The notes under the pieces were generated by a model that was given only the letters and a program-made list of their open reading frames with translations, had not been told where the DNA came from and made no database searches. From assembly GCA_024692565.1 (NCBI GenBank), contig JAILMN010000036.1, positions 1-37,558 on the forward strand: 37,558 bases of DNA. Direction: 5' to 3'. This DNA is from Paludibacteraceae bacterium (GTDB lineage Bacteria > Bacteroidota > Bacteroidia > Bacteroidales > Paludibacteraceae). The position numbers and the translations under genes are program-made. Positions 1 through 7,685 of this stretch are shown piece by piece. Positions within the stretch are counted from its first letter, which is position 1, and each line of letters begins with the position of its first letter.

Positions 1-982
1 AGCTCATCTCGGAAACGTGAACAAGACCTTCTACGCCTTCTGCGATCTCAACGAATGCGCCGTAATCAGCCATCACAACTACCTTACCGTGTACCTTGTC
101 GCCTACCTTCAGGTTCGGGTCGAGTGCATCCCATGGATGCGGAGCCAACTGCTTCAGACCCAGAGCGATACGCTTCTTCTCCTCATCGAAGTCGAGGATA
201 ACAACGTTGATTTTCTGGTCGAGTTGCAGCAGCTCGTGCGGGTCGTTAACGCGTCCCCAGCTGATGTCGGTAATGTGGATAAGACCATCCACGCCTCCGA
301 GGTCGATGAAGACACCGTAGTTGGTGATGTTCTTAACCGTACCTTCGAGTACCTGACCCTTCTCGAGTTTGCCGACGATCTCAGCCTTTTGAGCCTCGAG
401 TTCAGCCTCGATGAGTGCTTTGTGGGAAACAACGACGTTGCGGAATTCCGGATTGAGTTTAACAATCTTGAACTCCATCGTCTTGCCGACGAGGATGTCG
501 TAATCGCGAACCGGCTTCACGTCGATCTGGCTGCCCGGTAAGAATGCTTCCATACCGAGAACGTCCACAATCATGCCGCCTTTCGAACGCCATTTGATGT
601 AACCGGTAACGATCTCACCTGCGTTGTAAGCCTCGTTAACGCGATCCCACGCGCGAGCGGTGCGTGCCTCATTGTGGGAGAGCACGAGTTGTCCCTTCTT
701 GTCCTCCTGGCTCTTGATGTAGACTTCTACTTTGTCGCCTACCTTGAGCTCAGGGTTGTAACGGAACTCAGCAGCCGGAACGATACCGTCCGACTTGTAG
801 CCTACGTTAACAACGACTTCGCGTTTGTTGATACTGATGACGGTACCCTCAACGACTTCGTTGTCCTTGATGGCGCTCAGGGTGTCATTATACTTTTGGA
901 TTTCTTCTTCGTTTTTGCTGCCTTGCTGTTGAGCTTCATAGGCATCCCAGTCGAAGTTCTGGAGAGAAAGATTTTCTGCCAT
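1..982 (-). CDS. rpsA: 30S ribosomal protein S1, 5' part (runs off left edge)
   Basis: Ribosomal protein S1 binds mRNA on the 30S subunit and helps unstructured or weak-SD messages initiate, which matters in Bacteroidetes because they largely lack SD sites. The reading frame is open from an ATG at 982-980 to the window edge, giving 327 residues. Three complete S1 (OB-fold) repeats are visible, at about residues 40-115, 120-195 and 205-280. A fourth begins near 290, with the typical GAFVEI and GLVHVSEMS motifs at the edge. The ATG opens a clean N-terminus (MAENLSLQNFDWDAYE). The rest of the protein, expected to hold further S1 repeats, lies outside. A divergent promoter (1103-1134) leaves a leader of roughly 115 nt containing an imperfect 22-bp dyad. 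Identification is secure. Confidence 0.95.
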   Translation of the reverse strand, partial: MAENLSLQNFDWDAYEAQQQGSKNEEEIQKYNDTLSAIKDNEVVEGTVISINKREVVVNVGYKSDGIVPAAEFRYNPELKVGDKVEVYIKSQEDKKGQLVLSHNEARTARAWDRVNEAYNAGEIVTGYIKWRSKGGMIVDVLGMEAFLPGSQIDVKPVRDYDILVGKTMEFKIVKLNPEFRNVVVSHKALIEAELEAQKAEIVGKLEKGQVLEGTVKNITNYGVFIDLGGVDGLIHITDISWGRVNDPHELLQLDQKINVVILDFDEEKKRIALGLKQLAPHPWDALDPNLKVGDKVHGKVVVMADYGAFVEIAEGVEGLVHVSEMS

Positions 983-1022
983 AAACGGTAGATAAATGGG
1001 AGGGCAATCGTTATGTCGTCAT

Positions 1023-1044
1023 TTCGAGATGTCGACACTTCGAA
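1023..1044 (-). promoter_or_regulatory. Imperfect dyad in the rpsA leader
   Basis: A 22-bp imperfect palindrome with outer arms TTCGA/TCGAA around the perfect core TGTCGACA lies in the predicted 5' leader of rpsA, about 40 nt upstream of its start codon. It could form an RNA hairpin or bind a protein. S1 is known to autoregulate its own synthesis in other bacteria, so an autoregulatory role is conceivable, but that is inference from position only. Confidence 0.35.
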
Positions 1045-1102
1045 GACCCGTTAAAAAGTTAAACATGTTAGCCTTTTCTCGCCTTTCAGCGAAAAAAGCG
1101 TG

Positions 1103-1134
1103 CAAAATTACTATTTTTTTTGCATATGTGCAAA
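1103..1134 (-). promoter_or_regulatory. rpsA promoter (Bacteroidetes type)
   Basis: On the minus strand TTTG (1134-1131) is followed by a 20-bp spacer and TAATTTTG (1110-1103), matching the Bacteroidetes primary-sigma consensus TTTG/TAnnTTTG. The expected start of transcription is near 1096. The -33 element is one arm of the palindrome TTTGCATATGTGCAAA (1119-1134), whose other arm serves the opposing promoter. Confidence 0.8.
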
Positions 1135-1150
1135 TTTTTTTGTACTTTTG
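1119..1150 (+). promoter_or_regulatory. Promoter of the EF-hand/M23 gene pair
   Basis: TTTG (1119-1122), a 20-bp spacer and TACTTTTG (1143-1150) form a canonical Bacteroidetes promoter. Transcription should start near 1157, about 30 nt before the ATG at 1188. The -33 TTTG is the left arm of the palindrome at 1119-1134, which it shares with the divergent rpsA promoter. Confidence 0.8.
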
Positions 1151-1187
1151 TGCCGTTTTTCGTGAATATTATTAAAATTGAGATAGT

Positions 1188-2837
1188 ATGGCTAAGTACA
1201 AATGGAGTTTTGCGAACGTAGGCGGAGTGACCCGCGTGCGCATTCACAATGCTGAGGACATTCGTCATCTCGGCGAGTTGGACAAGAAGATGTGGACGGT
1301 TCTTTCTTGCCCTGTAAACGGTCTTGAGATCAGCGCTGATTCGCTGAGTCTGATGGACTTGGACGGCGACGGCAAGTTGCGTATGAAGGAAGTGATCGCT
1401 ACGGCTGAATGGTTGTGCGCGGCGCTGAAAGAGCCAAAGAGTTTGTTTGAGCAGAAAGACGAGATTGCGCTCGATAATATCGCGGATGCTGCTATTCTCG
1501 CTGTTGCGAAGAAGATAGCCGGCAAGAAGAAAAGCATCGCGTTGGCTGATGTACAGGCCGTTATCGATGCTGTGACGATAGAGGAGCAACCGATTCCCGC
1601 TGCGCCGTTAGAGGCAGATGTGATTGCGGCTTATAAAGCGAAGAGTGCGGAGTATGCGGCTTATTTCGAGCAGGAGAAATTGCAGAAGATAGGTCTGGCG
1701 TTGATTCCGGAAGATGCGGTTAAGCCGGGCATGAAAGAGAAAGATTTCGTAGCGATGGGTGCGAAGATAGCAGAGTGGGAGGCAGCGAAGGCTGCGGCTG
1801 AGACTGCTAATGCGGATGCGCTGGCTGCTGCGAAGGCGGAGTTTATGCCGCTGCGTAAGTTGCTGCTGCTGCACCGTGATTTCTACCGGTTGTTGCGTAA
1901 CTTTGTGACCTTGGAGGATTTCTATGACAATAACGATAAGACAATCGCTTCGTTCCAAGCCGGAACACTCATTATTGATCAACGCGCGTGCCACCTGTGT
2001 ATCCGCGTAAACGACCTGCCGAAGCATGACACGCAGGCGCCGTTGAGCGGAATCTACCTGCTGTACTGCAACTGCGAGAGCAAGAAGTTGGGCAAGAGTA
2101 TGCAGATCGTAGCGGCGATGACGCAAGGCGAAATCAAGAACCTGAGCGTGGGCAAGAATGCGGTATTCTATGACAACGAGGGCAACGATTATGATGCTAC
2201 GGTGATCAAGATCATCGACAACCCGATTTCGATTCGTCAGGCATTCTGGACTCCGTACCGTAAGTTCGCTAACTGGGTAGAGGAGAAGATCAATAAGTCC
2301 GCTGCCGAGAAAGACGCGAAGGCGTTTGACGATATGACGGCGAAGGCTGATGCCGCTGTGAACAAAGAGGGCGGTGAGGCTTCGAAGCCTGCATTCGATA
2401 TTGCCAAGTTCGCCGGTATCTTCGCTGCCATCGGTATGGCGTTAGGTATGATCGGTACGGCTCTGGCTGCTGTGGCGAAGGGTCTGAGCGGTTTCAGCTG
2501 GTGGCAGCTGCTGATCGTATTCGTATGTATCTTGCTGGTTATTTCAGGCCCAAGTATGGTGATGGCTTGGCTCAAGTTGCGTCGTCGTAACTTGGCTCCG
2601 GTGCTGAACGCGAACGGTTGGGCGGTTAACTCCGACGCTATCATCTCCGTCATCTTCGGTCGCACGCTGACCGAGCAGGTGGCATTCCCGTTGGTGAAAG
2701 CGCCGCAGTTGAAGCCGGGTCTGGCTGCCTGGAAAAAATGGCTGATAGGTATTAGTGTTGCAATAGTAGTAATTGGAATTTTATGCGTTATATTGCATCT
2801 CTGTGGATTTTGCTTCTGCTGCTTCTGCTTCCATTAA
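1188..2837 (+). CDS. Uncharacterised EF-hand protein with C-terminal membrane segments
   Basis: A 549-residue protein whose function I do not know; similar uncharacterised proteins occur in Bacteroidetes. Residues 57-68 form a perfect 12-residue EF-hand loop (D57, D59, D61, G62, L64, E68), suggesting calcium binding in an otherwise soluble N-terminal half with no signal peptide. An Ala/Lys/Glu-rich, probably helical stretch lies around 180-220. A central conserved-looking domain around 225-370 contains several cysteines (DQRACHLCIRV, LLYCNCESK). Hydrophobic segments follow at about 405-430 and 437-462, and the protein ends in a third (about 518-545) with an unusual Cys/Phe-rich tail (FCFCCFCFH). 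The start has a well-placed promoter. Its last 55 bases also encode the signal peptide of the next gene in another frame, so the two are probably co-translated. Confidence 0.85.
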   Translation: MAKYKWSFANVGGVTRVRIHNAEDIRHLGELDKKMWTVLSCPVNGLEISADSLSLMDLDGDGKLRMKEVIATAEWLCAALKEPKSLFEQKDEIALDNIADAAILAVAKKIAGKKKSIALADVQAVIDAVTIEEQPIPAAPLEADVIAAYKAKSAEYAAYFEQEKLQKIGLALIPEDAVKPGMKEKDFVAMGAKIAEWEAAKAAAETANADALAAAKAEFMPLRKLLLLHRDFYRLLRNFVTLEDFYDNNDKTIASFQAGTLIIDQRACHLCIRVNDLPKHDTQAPLSGIYLLYCNCESKKLGKSMQIVAAMTQGEIKNLSVGKNAVFYDNEGNDYDATVIKIIDNPISIRQAFWTPYRKFANWVEEKINKSAAEKDAKAFDDMTAKADAAVNKEGGEASKPAFDIAKFAGIFAAIGMALGMIGTALAAVAKGLSGFSWWQLLIVFVCILLVISGPSMVMAWLKLRRRNLAPVLNANGWAVNSDAIISVIFGRTLTEQVAFPLVKAPQLKPGLAAWKKWLIGISVAIVVIGILCVILHLCGFCFCCFCFH

Positions 2838-3796
2838 ACACGCAGGCGCAAGATGTTACATTGCCTGCTGACACGACGTCCTTGGCAGGCGAAGGTGATG
2901 AATTGGAGCCGATGGACGACATCGACGTCCAAGCGATCGGTATCCCCGAATGGCTGACCTCGCATTTCGTGAACGACACGCTGTATATCAACTGCGAGTC
3001 GGAGGCGCTGCCGCGCAAACTGGTGGTGAAGACGAACGACACGGATATCGTGTATCGCTTGGTGCCGCAGTTCATGATGGGCGACACGACGCTGCTGCAC
3101 CATCACCCCGCGGACAGTGTCTATAACTGTATCTGGACGGACAATCACATCAATCCTTACGGCGCGTTGTTCGACAGCCTGAAGGAAGATGTGCGCATCC
3201 CGATGGACGGATTCTGCGTTCCTTTCCAAAGTTATATCACGAGTCACTACGGCTGGCGCCGCTATCGTATGCATAAGGGCGTGGATATCAAGGTGCAGAT
3301 CGGTGATTCGGTTCGTTGCGCATGGCCGGGTCAGGTACGTATCGTAGGTTGGGATCCGCGTGGCTACGGCTATTTCGTGGTCATCCGTCATGACAACGGT
3401 CTGGAGACGATCTACGGCCACTTGAGTCGTCCGCTGGTAGAGGAATATGAGAAGATCTTCGCCGGCGATGTAGTGGGTTTGGGTGGCAACACAGGTCGCT
3501 CGACGGGTAGTCACTTGCATTGGGAAGTGCGCTATCTAGGCATGAACCTGAACCCCGAGGAAGTGATCAATTTCAACACCTGGAAGCCGATGAACGCGGA
3601 GTACGTGATTGGTATCAAAGCGGCTAAGCAGGCGAAGGCCGAGCAGGCTGCGATGCGTTATCACAAGGTCAAACAAGGCGACACGCTGTCCGCTATCGCT
3701 CGCCGTTATCATACGACGGTGAAGAAACTTTGCCAGATGAATAAGATCAAAGAGACGAGTATTCTTCGTCTGGGACAGAAGATTCGAGTTCAATAA
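2783..3796 (+). CDS. Exported M23 metallopeptidase with C-terminal LysM
   Basis: Predicted peptidoglycan endopeptidase acting in the periplasm or at the outer surface of the wall. The 337-residue protein has a signal peptide (residues 1 to about 22, ending TQAQ), which fixes the start at 2783 even though this lies 55 bp inside the upstream gene. The M23 (lysostaphin/LytM) domain spans about 150-265 with all zinc and catalytic residues visible: H164 and D168 in HKGVD, H213 in YGHL, and H244/H246 in SHLHWEV. A single LysM domain at 293-336 (YHKVKQGDTLSAIARRY) should bind peptidoglycan. It converges on rlmH with only 3 bp between stop codons and no room for a separate terminator. Confidence 0.93.
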   Translation: MRYIASLWILLLLLLLPLNTQAQDVTLPADTTSLAGEGDELEPMDDIDVQAIGIPEWLTSHFVNDTLYINCESEALPRKLVVKTNDTDIVYRLVPQFMMGDTTLLHHHPADSVYNCIWTDNHINPYGALFDSLKEDVRIPMDGFCVPFQSYITSHYGWRRYRMHKGVDIKVQIGDSVRCAWPGQVRIVGWDPRGYGYFVVIRHDNGLETIYGHLSRPLVEEYEKIFAGDVVGLGGNTGRSTGSHLHWEVRYLGMNLNPEEVINFNTWKPMNAEYVIGIKAAKQAKAEQAAMRYHKVKQGDTLSAIARRYHTTVKKLCQMNKIKETSILRLGQKIRVQ

Positions 3797-3799
3797 CAC

Positions 3800-4270
3800 C
3801 TACTCGTGGTGGTAGGGTTCGCCTCGGAGAATGGTCATTGCGCGGTATAGCTGCTCAATGGCCATTAATCGTATCATTTGGTGGGAGAAGGTCATTTGGG
3901 AGAAAGAGATCTTGCCGTTGGCGCGGGCATAGACCTCTTTGCTGAAACCATAGGCGCCACCAATCAGGAGCACCAGATCTTGACCGGCAGACATCTTCTT
4001 TTGCAGCCACGCGGCGTACTCGATGGAGCGAAACTCCTGTCCGTGTTCATCCAATAAGATCAGGTGATTACTAGGTAACAACCACGTTAAGACCAGGTTA
4101 CCTTCAGCGGTTTTGATTTGTTCTTCAGAGAGCGATTTGGCATTCTTGATATCGGTCAAAACGACGAACTCAAACGGCACATAATGGGTGAGCCGCCGGC
4201 GGTAGTCTTCGATAAGCGATTGTAAGCGCGGGTCGGTGGTCTTACCGATCGCAAGAAGGGTAATTTTCAT
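3800..4270 (-). CDS. rlmH: 23S rRNA pseudouridine-1915 N3-methyltransferase
   Basis: RlmH is a SPOUT-class (trefoil knot) methyltransferase that modifies pseudouridine 1915 in helix 69 of 23S rRNA on assembled 70S ribosomes. The 156-residue length matches the family. The N-terminus MKITLLAIGKT, the SAM-pocket motif LLIGGAYGFS and the C-terminal SQMTFSHQMIRLMAIEQLYRA followed by GEPYHHE are characteristic. It is the last gene of a five-gene operon, 3 bp after a lipoprotein gene. The other members are envelope proteins, so RlmH is probably a passenger rather than a functional partner. Confidence 0.96.
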   Translation of the reverse strand: MKITLLAIGKTTDPRLQSLIEDYRRRLTHYVPFEFVVLTDIKNAKSLSEEQIKTAEGNLVLTWLLPSNHLILLDEHGQEFRSIEYAAWLQKKMSAGQDLVLLIGGAYGFSKEVYARANGKISFSQMTFSHQMIRLMAIEQLYRAMTILRGEPYHHE

Positions 4271-4273
4271 GCC

Positions 4274-5176
4274 TTACCAAATAGTATCGTTGGCGATATT
4301 GGCGGGATGGGTGTCCACGAAGTAATACTCGGTCTTCGCGCCATTCCAACGGAACTTATAGATGGTGTTCTGGCTCAGATCACCATCGTACCCGGCAATA
4401 GAGGTGTAATACGTGTGTCCCTCTTCGAACTCAATATGCCCGTCTGTACCGTCATTATTGGAAACGGTGACACCATAGAAAATCCTCGCGCTGTCCGAAA
4501 GCAGATATTGCTCCAGCATCCACCATTTGAAGTAGAACGACGGACACAATCCCATGCTTTCCTCTCTCAGCTGCGCGCTGTCGCGTGTGCAGGCGATGTA
4601 GGGGAAGTAGGCTTGAATGTTACCGAGGCTATCCGTAGGATAGACATAATCCCAAGAGCCTTTGACGCGATAGGCGAAATGAATATCGATGATGCTGGTG
4701 TCGGTGGTCTGCACCTCGACGAGGTTGAGTTTACCGACCGGTTCTTTTTTGTCCGGGTTGACCACAAACGCGTAGAGCCAGTATTTGGTGTCGGGTAGGA
4801 GTCCGGTGAAGAAATGATCGACGTCGCCGTACTGGAGCACATGGCTGGAGAAGGGCGCAACGTGGAACTCGCCGGCTTTGAGCAGCGCGTTCTGCCAATC
4901 GATATAATCGGTGTAGGCGTTATTGAGCGCCATGGTCATGAATTGCTTCTGCTGCGTCATGGGGTCAAAATCCTCGCGCACTTTCTCCACAGCGATGTAG
5001 TAATACGCCTCTTTGTTGGTAGAAAACTCACACTCGATGAAGCCCGCCGAGACGGTCTTCACTTTCATCTCGACCGTCACGTCCTTCGTCGTCCATGGAG
5101 CCTCAGGATTGCAGGACGACAACATCACCAGTAAGGCAACCGGCAACGCGCAAAGTATCAAACGCCATCTATTCAT
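4274..5176 (-). CDS. Uncharacterised lipoprotein
   Basis: A 300-residue protein with a lipoprotein signal peptide: a basic N-terminus (MNRWR), a hydrophobic stretch, and the lipobox-like MLSSC with the cysteine at about residue 22, so it should be anchored in the inner or outer membrane. No catalytic motif is recognisable. The mature part begins with an apparent beta-sandwich of fibronectin-III/Ig-like character (about 30-155, including GLLPDTKYWLYAFVV), as in many Bacteroidales surface lipoproteins. A second domain rich in aromatic residues follows. The start overlaps the upstream hydrolase gene by 8 bp, indicating translational coupling. A surface binding or adhesion role is only inference. 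Confidence 0.85.
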   Translation of the reverse strand: MNRWRLILCALPVALLVMLSSCNPEAPWTTKDVTVEMKVKTVSAGFIECEFSTNKEAYYYIAVEKVREDFDPMTQQKQFMTMALNNAYTDYIDWQNALLKAGEFHVAPFSSHVLQYGDVDHFFTGLLPDTKYWLYAFVVNPDKKEPVGKLNLVEVQTTDTSIIDIHFAYRVKGSWDYVYPTDSLGNIQAYFPYIACTRDSAQLREESMGLCPSFYFKWWMLEQYLLSDSARIFYGVTVSNNDGTDGHIEFEEGHTYYTSIAGYDGDLSQNTIYKFRWNGAKTEYYFVDTHPANIANDTIW

Positions 5177-6515
5177 ACTGACTCCTTTCTTTTTCCTCTT
5201 GTTGCAAGAGTGTTTGTACGGAATAGATAAAGCGCAGGCAGGTCATCACATGGCCTCCGTAGTGGCCGAAATTATAGGTGATATTGGCCTGCGACCACTT
5301 GGCTTTGGCATTCGTGGCATTGGTGTAAGGCACAGTTTCGTCGTCCATCGAATGGAGGATATAAACGGGTGCTTTGGGTGTCCAGTTGTATGAAGTGATG
5401 GAGTTGATGGTCATGGCTTTGTACAGCTCTGCCACTTTCTCCGATTGCTGGTTCATGGCCTCTTCAGTCAGGATCTTATGGGTGACCTTGGTGCCGATCA
5501 GTTTGTTGACTTGACCGGTCGTGAAACGCTTGCTGTTGACCCATTCGTCCATGTGTTCGCAGAGCCACGGCTGCATCATATCGGAGATCTGCATATTGAG
5601 GTTATTGCCCAGGATCATGCCTTGTAACACTAATGGTACGGCTACAGGGTAACTCGCTACATCGGTGGTGACGAATTTCTCGTACGTAGCCTTCACGTCA
5701 TACGGGCCACCTCCCGCGAACACGCGGTGCAGCGGGATATAGTAGAGCGAATCGGTGGGGTCGCTGTACTCGGATTCGATCAGGTACTGCACGGCCATCG
5801 TCGTGGCGCCGCCTTGGCTGTAACCCATGAGGTTGATGTCCTCTGTCTCTGCGTCCAAGTTGGTGGCTTTAAGCCATTCTTTGACCGCGAAAAACATGTC
5901 GGTCACTTGGATGGCGGTAAGGTTCATGACGAGGTAGGGGTGCACATCTTTGACCGTCACGCCGTAGCCCTGGTAGTCCGGCAGAATCAGTCCGTAACCC
6001 AATTTCACGAGCACTCCTTCGAGCGAGAAGCAGTTGCTGGGTGCTTCGGCGTTCGAGCCGACGGTGTAATGGCTGACGAGAATCAGTCGTTTGGGTTTGC
6101 GTCCCTTGGGCAGCATCACTTTGCCGGACAGCTGAATCACATCGCCTTCGCTGTTGATGCTGGGGTAGGTACCTACGATCTCCAGCACCCTATTCTGATT
6201 GCCCCATTTGAGCAGCTCCTGGAGGATACCTGCGCCGGTGACACTGTTGGTCTGCGGCATACGCGACGGCGCGCCGGCAGCTTGATCACCTTCGGACTTC
6301 TCACCCGTCCATTCGTTGACAGGCGTACCGTCCGGCAGATAACAATCCATCGGGAAACCGTTACTCAGATCCCGCTCATTGATGCTGATGACTTGGAACT
6401 TCAAATGCTTCGCCGAATCCAGATCCGTGAAATCGACGTATGTGTCGTCACGGAACTGACAAGCCGTCAGCAGCGTGACCGCCAACAGAAATACTATGTG
6501 TCTAAAACCTTGCAC
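5169..6515 (-). CDS. Lipoprotein alpha/beta hydrolase (secretory lipase-like)
   Basis: A 448-residue exported lipoprotein with the lipobox LLTAC (Cys19) and an alpha/beta-hydrolase fold resembling secretory lipases or esterases. The nucleophile elbow is GYSQGG with Ser233. A likely acid is Asp391 or Asp392 in HSMDDETVP and a likely base is His422 in YGGHV. An oxyanion/cap region surrounds LPDYQGYG (about 179-185). The substrate is unknown; an ester or lipid is inferred from the fold. The start codon is GTG at 6515-6513, overlapping the end of the barrel-protein gene by 14 bp. No other in-frame start would keep the signal peptide. The gene ends inside the start of the next lipoprotein gene, so the operon is translationally coupled. 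Confidence 0.88.
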   Translation of the reverse strand: MQGFRHIVFLLAVTLLTACQFRDDTYVDFTDLDSAKHLKFQVISINERDLSNGFPMDCYLPDGTPVNEWTGEKSEGDQAAGAPSRMPQTNSVTGAGILQELLKWGNQNRVLEIVGTYPSINSEGDVIQLSGKVMLPKGRKPKRLILVSHYTVGSNAEAPSNCFSLEGVLVKLGYGLILPDYQGYGVTVKDVHPYLVMNLTAIQVTDMFFAVKEWLKATNLDAETEDINLMGYSQGGATTMAVQYLIESEYSDPTDSLYYIPLHRVFAGGGPYDVKATYEKFVTTDVASYPVAVPLVLQGMILGNNLNMQISDMMQPWLCEHMDEWVNSKRFTTGQVNKLIGTKVTHKILTEEAMNQQSEKVAELYKAMTINSITSYNWTPKAPVYILHSMDDETVPYTNATNAKAKWSQANITYNFGHYGGHVMTCLRFIYSVQTLLQQEEKERSQYE

Positions 6516-7161
6516 CGATACCTACATTTAGAATTCGTGAAGAAGCCATGAAGATGGTGTTCGCATTCTTAAGCGAGTACATGCCGCCTATATCGAAGGT
6601 AGCGAACCATCGCTGGTAGTTAGCGCTGACGCCGAAGAGGGTGAAGTTGATCGCCACGCCGGCGTCCGTGTATTTGCCTCGGGAGTCCGTCTCCGTACCG
6701 CCGTTGATGCCTACGCCGAATCCCAGACCCGAGTACAGATTGACGTACGGATGATGGAAATAGGTGAAGCGCACGGTGGGCATAATGACGAGGTTGTAGA
6801 AATAATGTCCGGGTTCGCGGGCAATCTCCGCTCCTGCGCCGTTACGCGTCACGTCGTCCCAATGCACCTCGCTCATATCGAGCATGCCGCCGAAGGATAC
6901 CCATTCTTTGAATCGCCATTGGTACTCTAACCATATATGCTGGTCGTGATGGTAATTCTCGTGGTACACCTGCTGCCAGGTCGTGGGCATCGTGTTGACG
7001 ATATACGTCGGGTTATGCCACATCAGGCTCTCGAAAAGCTGATCGCCCCATCCGACGCGAATCTCATTGCGCCACGTGACGTGATCCCATTTATTCTCCG
7101 CGAACACGCTCGTGAACGCGATAGAGGAGATAAGCAATATGACGAACGAGCGTTTAGTCAT
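6502..7161 (-). CDS. Outer-membrane beta-barrel protein
   Basis: A 219-residue exported protein with a clear signal peptide (MTKRSFVILLIS...SVFA, about 21 residues). It is followed by alternating polar and aromatic strands and ends in phenylalanine (NVGIGARF), the usual BAM recognition signature of outer-membrane barrels. Its size suggests an eight-stranded barrel of the OmpA/OmpX-like or OMP_b-brl class. Motifs such as YSGLGFGVGI fit a turn-strand pattern. The substrate, if any, is unknown. It overlaps the upstream PepSY-like gene by 8 bp and the downstream hydrolase by 14 bp. This places it in an envelope operon with two lipoproteins, so a surface complex is possible but unproven. Confidence 0.85.
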   Translation of the reverse strand: MTKRSFVILLISSIAFTSVFAENKWDHVTWRNEIRVGWGDQLFESLMWHNPTYIVNTMPTTWQQVYHENYHHDQHIWLEYQWRFKEWVSFGGMLDMSEVHWDDVTRNGAGAEIAREPGHYFYNLVIMPTVRFTYFHHPYVNLYSGLGFGVGINGGTETDSRGKYTDAGVAINFTLFGVSANYQRWFATFDIGGMYSLKNANTIFMASSRILNVGIGARF

Positions 7162-7591
7162 CTACGCCCATCATCTGGAATTTGCTGTTGAACTTAAGCT
7201 CCAGTTTGTTGTTCAGCTCTGCTTTCCAACCCCAATCGTCTTTGCCCCATTCGATGATGAAAGCTTGCGGGAAAGAAGCCTGTACTTGCTGACGAACGAT
7301 CTCCGGAACCAATGCATCAGGCACAGCGCGGAACTTGCAATCTACTTTGTGCAAGCTGCCGTCGCCCTCGAATGTAATCTCTGCGCCGTCATTGAAACGC
7401 ACGTTGTATTCCTTGCCAAACCACTCGCGATCCATCGTGCAATAAGCTACGTTAGCAGCATCAAAATATTGCTGAATCGTGGCTTGTGCAGGCGCAGGAA
7501 GTTGCGCAAATGTAATCACCTGATCATGGTCAGCACACGCGGTAATACTACAGAAAACAGCCATCAAGGCTACCAAAAAAGTCTTTTTCAT
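7154..7591 (-). CDS. PepSY-like exported protein (PF11396 type)
   Basis: A 145-residue exported protein of the type annotated as 'putative beta-lactamase-inhibitor-like, PepSY-like'. The start at 7591 (MKKTFLVALMAV) is preferred over a longer reading frame because it supplies a signal peptide and lies just downstream of a canonical promoter. The upstream extension would read through that promoter. The signal may be cut after ACA, or C19 may serve as a lipidation site; the sequence does not decide. The mature part shows the family's pattern: a helix around LPAPAQATIQQYF, a strand with YNVRFNDGAEITFEGDGS, and a closing LELKFNSKFQ. Family members are periplasmic and of unknown role. It is the first gene of the operon ending in rlmH. 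Confidence 0.87.
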   Translation of the reverse strand: MKKTFLVALMAVFCSITACADHDQVITFAQLPAPAQATIQQYFDAANVAYCTMDREWFGKEYNVRFNDGAEITFEGDGSLHKVDCKFRAVPDALVPEIVRQQVQASFPQAFIIEWGKDDWGWKAELNNKLELKFNSKFQMMGVDD

Positions 7592-7617
7592 ATGCGTAAA
7601 TTTTACAATTTTCGCTG

Positions 7618-7649
7618 CAAAAGTACACTTTTTTTTGCATATATGCAAA
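7618..7649 (-). promoter_or_regulatory. Promoter of the PepSY-OMP-hydrolase-lipoprotein-rlmH operon
   Basis: On the minus strand TTTG (7649-7646), a 20-bp spacer and TACTTTTG (7625-7618) form a consensus promoter. Transcription should start near 7611, about 20 nt before the ATG at 7591. The -33 box is the right arm of the perfect 16-bp palindrome TTTGCATATATGCAAA. Confidence 0.85.
7634..7649. promoter_or_regulatory. Perfect palindrome shared by two divergent promoters
   Basis: TTTGCATATATGCAAA is a perfect 16-bp inverted repeat. Its two arms are the -33 elements of two divergent promoters with identical 20-bp spacers (nadC to the right, the rlmH operon to the left). A bound dimeric regulator would cover both promoters, or the symmetry may simply make one bidirectional sigma-recognition site. 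Confidence 0.7.
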
Positions 7650-7665
7650 TATTTTTGTAATTTTG
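7634..7665 (+). promoter_or_regulatory. nadC promoter
   Basis: TTTG (7634-7637), a 20-bp spacer and TAATTTTG (7658-7665) match the Bacteroidetes consensus. The expected start site is near 7672, about 14 nt before the nadC ATG, so the leader is very short and has no Shine-Dalgarno site. Confidence 0.85.
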
Positions 7666-7685
7666 CACCGTAAATCGGTAATTTT

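Noticed and set aside
17..991. Long open frames on the + strand opposite rpsA
   Set aside because: They are antisense to a clearly conserved gene, have biased composition mirroring rpsA codons, and lack promoters of their own.
2783..2837. Sequencing frameshift as the cause of the gene overlap
   Set aside because: Both products end or begin sensibly (membrane tail and a full signal peptide) in the given sequence, so an error is not needed, although it cannot be excluded without reads.
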